A DNA stretch of 16,427 nt from UBA4615 sp044360485 (GTDB lineage Bacteria > Pseudomonadota > Gammaproteobacteria > Burkholderiales > Burkholderiaceae_E): NCBI GenBank assembly GCA_044360485.1, contig JBIKKG010000053.1, forward strand, positions 1-16,427. The letters are read 5' to 3'. Shown one piece after another: positions 14,058 through 16,427 of the stretch (within the stretch, counting starts at the first letter, position 1; each line of letters starts with the position of its first letter). The notes beneath the pieces were generated by a model. That model did not search any database. It had not been told where the DNA came from and worked only from the letters and a program-made list of their open reading frames with translations. The position numbers and the translations under genes are program-made.

Positions 14058-14885
14058 ATGCACCCCATGCTGAATGTCGCGGTGCGCGCAGCGCGCGCCG
14101 CAGGCCGGATCATCACCCGAGCCAGTCACGACCTCGAGAAGGTGCGAGTCGCCTCCAAGCAGCGCAACGATTTCGTCACCGAAGTCGACCAGGCTGCCGA
14201 GAACGCCATCATCACGACCCTGCAGCAGGCCTACCCGGGTCACGCGTTTCTGGCCGAAGAGTCAGGGCATTCAACGCCGCAAGGCGACATTGCCCCGCAA
14301 GACGCCGAGCACATCTGGATCATTGATCCTCTGGACGGCACCACCAACTTCATTCACGGCCTGCCACAGTACGCGGTCTCGATCGCACTGATGCAAAAAG
14401 GGGTGGTCACCCAGGCCGTGGTCTACGACCCCAATCGGGACGAGCTCTACACCGCCAGCAAGGGTCGCGGCGCCTTTCTGAATGATCGGCGCATCCGCGT
14501 CTCGAGCGCCACCAAGCTCGACGGAGCGCTGGTGGGCACGGGCTTTCCGTTCAGGCGTATCGAGGACCTTGATCGCTATCTGCCCATCCTGAAGGCCGTG
14601 ATGGAAAGAGCAGCCGGGGTGCGCCGCCCCGGGGCCGCTGCGCTCGATCTGGCGTATGTGGCGGCAGGCCGCTATGACGCGTTCTTCGAGATGGGGCTGA
14701 TGCCCTGGGACGTGGCGGCCGGCAGCCTGCTGGTCAGCGAAGCGGGCGGTCTGATCGGTGATTTGCACGGCGAAGCCAACCATCTCTTCACCGAGCAGGT
14801 CCTGGCCGGTACGCCCAAGGTGTTCAGCCAGATGGTGGCCTTATGTGCGCCTCATGCGGCCCAGATTCCTGCGGTGCGCAACTGA
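14058..14885 (+). CDS. suhB: Inositol-1-monophosphatase SuhB
   Basis: SuhB is a magnesium-dependent phosphatase; in bacteria it also joins the rRNA transcription antitermination complex. The 275-residue protein has the full metal site: EVDQAAE (42-48), E67 and E68 in LAEESG, IIDPLDGTTNF (88-98) with D90 and D93, and PWDVAAGSLLVSEAGG (216-231) with D218. The start MHPMLNVAVRAARAAG matches the family; a second ATG three codons later is possible. It is divergent from the symporter and convergent with the CDF transporter gene, and appears to be transcribed alone. Confidence 0.96.
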   Translation: MHPMLNVAVRAARAAGRIITRASHDLEKVRVASKQRNDFVTEVDQAAENAIITTLQQAYPGHAFLAEESGHSTPQGDIAPQDAEHIWIIDPLDGTTNFIHGLPQYAVSIALMQKGVVTQAVVYDPNRDELYTASKGRGAFLNDRRIRVSSATKLDGALVGTGFPFRRIEDLDRYLPILKAVMERAAGVRRPGAAALDLAYVAAGRYDAFFEMGLMPWDVAAGSLLVSEAGGLIGDLHGEANHLFTEQVLAGTPKVFSQMVALCAPHAAQIPAVRN

Positions 14886-14910
14886 ACTGATCCGCGCTGC
14901 GCGTCAGTTC
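14884..14910. terminator. Strong hairpin shared by convergent suhB and CDF gene ends
   Basis: GAACTGA (14884-14890) and TCAGTTC (14904-14910) are perfectly complementary, with CGC/GCG pairing further inside, giving a stem of about ten pairs. It begins within the suhB stop codon and ends past the CDF stop codon, so it belongs to both transcripts. No T run follows in either direction. It may stabilise mRNA ends or work with rho. Confidence 0.5.
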
Positions 14911-15827
14911 GCTGGCGCCTGTAACGCCGGAACGATTGAGATGTCGGCGCCCGGCATGGATGATCCGATCGCCTGGCGCAGGCGGCCGACGCGCTGCATG
15001 ACCTCGCCCATGGATAGCTCAGGGCTGAATTCGAGGAATACCTCGACATAGACGCGGGGCCCGGAGCGGCGGGTGCGGACCCCATGCAGCCGGTCATAGT
15101 CATCGAAATGCTCGACGAGGCTGCGCATGATGACCAACTGAAGCGTTTCATCCAGGGTGGCGTCGAGCAAATCACCGACCGACGATGTCATGACCGCCCA
15201 TGCCCCGTGAAACAGAAAACCCACACCGACCAGTGCCGCGATAGGGTCGATGTACAGGCTCCAGGGTTTGTCGCGAAACACAAGCGCTGCCACAAGGGCC
15301 AGCGCCATCAGCGCATCCAGCAGCGCCTTTGAAAACCACAGTTGCGCCTGCGACTGAAGGATGGCCGAGTGCTGCGTGCGCAAGGCCCAGGTGTTCTTGA
15401 GCCACAGACCGAAGCCGATCAGGGCGTACACCGAAAAAATGGCGATGCCCGGCAAGGTGCCTTCGGTGGGCTCGGGATGACGCAGATGCGTGATCGAACG
15501 AAACAGGATGAAGATGGCGCTGGCCAGCATCAGCAAGCCGATGCCCATGCTCACCAGATTTTCGAGTTTGCCCACGCCGTAGGCAAAGCGCTCGTTGGGT
15601 GCCTTGCGCACTGCCCGCACCGTGAGAAATGCCGCCAAAACCGCCAGAAAATCGGCGGCTTCCTTGAAGGCATCGCTCAGGATGGTGACCGAGGTGGAGA
15701 ACCAGGCCGCCATGCCGATCAGCACCACATCGATGCCGCACACCAGCAACGCCAGCCGCAGACTACCCTCGCGGCTCATCTCAGCCTCGGGCGGGACACT
15801 TGCAGACTCGGTGACAGTGACAGTCAT
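14904..15827 (-). CDS. Cation diffusion facilitator (CDF) family transporter with altered metal sites
   Basis: The 307-residue protein has the six-helix CDF layout and a cytoplasmic C-terminal domain (about 215-300). Family landmarks are SDAFKEAADFLAVLAAFLTV (51-70, TM2), RFAYGVGKLENLVSMG (80-95) and SKALLDALMALALVA (166-180, TM5). Zinc carriers usually have a His or Asp four residues before the conserved Asp in TM2 and TM5. Here both are lysine: K55 before D59, and K167 before D171. The C-terminal domain also lacks the usual His in the strand VEVFLEF. Substrate and direction are therefore open. Start 15827 gives a 16-residue polar leader; ATG at 15779, with GAGG 5 nt upstream, is an equally good alternative. 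It lies 78 bp after fadH on the same strand. Confidence 0.88.
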   Translation of the reverse strand: MTVTVTESASVPPEAEMSREGSLRLALLVCGIDVVLIGMAAWFSTSVTILSDAFKEAADFLAVLAAFLTVRAVRKAPNERFAYGVGKLENLVSMGIGLLMLASAIFILFRSITHLRHPEPTEGTLPGIAIFSVYALIGFGLWLKNTWALRTQHSAILQSQAQLWFSKALLDALMALALVAALVFRDKPWSLYIDPIAALVGVGFLFHGAWAVMTSSVGDLLDATLDETLQLVIMRSLVEHFDDYDRLHGVRTRRSGPRVYVEVFLEFSPELSMGEVMQRVGRLRQAIGSSMPGADISIVPALQAPAN

Positions 15828-15859
15828 CGCGCTGCGCTCAGATGACGGCGCTGCGTGAG

Positions 15860-15880
15860 GCCGGCCTGATGCGGGCCGGC
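15860..15880 (-). other. GC-rich hairpin between fadH and the CDF gene
   Basis: GCCGGCC and GGCCGGC form a perfect seven-pair stem with a seven-base loop, 25 nt past the fadH stop and 32 nt before the CDF start. No T run follows on the minus strand, so it may reduce read-through or protect the fadH mRNA rather than act as a classical terminator. Confidence 0.4.
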
Positions 15881-15905
15881 GGAACCCGCTCGGGTCGCAA
15901 GCCGA

Positions 15906-16427
15906 TCACGCCAACGCAGCCAGACGGCTGGCCTGGTTGATGGCGCGCTTGGCATCGAGCTCAGCGGCCTCGAACGCTCCACCGACCAGGCTGGCTTTCA
16001 CCCCGGCCGACTGCAGCGCATCGAACAGCCCGCGGGCAGGCTCCTGTCCGGCACAGACGATGACCGTATCCACCTCAAACAGTCGCGGTTCGCCGTTGAC
16101 GCGCGCATGCAAGCCCCGATCATCAATCTGCAGATACTCGACCCCGTTGATCATCTGCACACCACGGCGTGCGAGCGTCATGCGGTGCGTCCACCCGGTG
16201 GTGCGCCCCAGCGACTTGCCTAAGGGATCGGCCTTGCGCTGCATGAGGTAGATGGTGCGATCGGCTGCAGCCACCTGCGGTGTCACGCCTGTGACGCCCC
16301 CGCGCGGATGATTCACGAAGTCGATTCCCCATTCACGGGCAAACACCGCGACATCGGTGGCCCCCGAGACCCCTTCATGCGACACAAGCTCGGCCACGTC
16401 GAAGCCGATCCCGCCTGCGCCCATGAT
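15906..16427 (-). CDS. fadH: NADPH-dependent 2,4-dienoyl-CoA reductase, C-terminal part
   Basis: The frame is open from the right edge of the window and ends at 15906, giving about 173 residues of a protein normally near 670. FadH reduces 2,4-dienoyl-CoA with NADPH through FMN, FAD and an iron-sulfur cluster during breakdown of unsaturated fatty acids. The visible part starts at the dinucleotide-binding loop IMGAGGIGFDVAELVSH and continues with YLMQRKADPLGKSLGRTTGW, then DTVIVCAGQEPARGLFDALQSAG near the end, a typical FadH C-terminus. The OYE-like catalytic domain and the cluster cysteines lie outside the window. It is on the same strand as the CDF gene, 78 bp upstream. Confidence 0.92.
   Translation of the reverse strand: MMGAGGIGFDVAELVSHEGVSGATDVAVFAREWGIDFVNHPRGGVTGVTPQVAAADRTIYLMQRKADPLGKSLGRTTGWTHRMTLARRGVQMINGVEYLQIDDRGLHARVNGEPRLFEVDTVIVCAGQEPARGLFDALQSAGVKASLVGGAFEAAELDAKRAINQASRLAALA

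Noticed and set aside
1..16427. CRISPR array, prophage, rRNA operon or riboswitch
   Set aside because: No regularly spaced repeats, no phage structural genes, no rRNA sequence and no recognisable aptamer core were seen on either strand.

Overview
The window is high-GC, densely packed bacterial DNA. Gene content and order point to a betaproteobacterium, most likely Burkholderiales; genus is not decided. The main evidence is the chain suhB / trmJ / cysE / lpxH / ppi / TPR / cysS / alkA / accA / tilS / lysC / tRNA-Ser, which I remember as characteristic of that order. No database search was run.

Positions 1-1486 are accessory DNA. They hold the start of a HigB-like toxin gene running off the left edge on the minus strand, about 300 bp with no recognisable gene, the C-terminal relic of an IS3-family transposase, and a complete toxin-first HigB/HigA-type toxin-antitoxin pair. 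This patch ends at a bidirectional terminator next to the 3' end of tRNA-Ser(GCU), the usual place for integrated elements. Both toxin genes seem to have a palindrome inside the promoter and a -10 box only 6-7 nt before the ATG. That predicts leaderless, autoregulated toxin mRNAs, and is the most distinctive regulatory signal here.

Positions 1487-8414 read leftward: cysS, an AlkA-type DNA glycosylase, accA, tilS and lysC, tightly packed or overlapping, followed after about 140 bp by an enoyl-CoA hydratase/isomerase gene and then the tRNA. These serve cysteine charging, base-excision repair, malonyl-CoA synthesis, tRNA-Ile lysidine formation and aspartate-family amino acids.

Positions 8458-10663 read rightward from an extended -10 promoter: an exported TPR protein, a periplasmic cyclophilin (ATGA overlap) and lpxH for lipid A. 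They converge on cysE, which follows trmJ and an SSS-family sodium symporter on the minus strand (TTGA overlap between symporter and trmJ). suhB diverges from the symporter and converges on a CDF-type cation transporter whose zinc ligands are mostly replaced. The window ends inside fadH (2,4-dienoyl-CoA reductase).

Most of the window is ordinary housekeeping sequence. I found no clear new multi-gene system. The points best worth checking are the twin leaderless toxin promoters at the tRNA-Ser boundary and the CDF transporter with lysine in both membrane metal sites.
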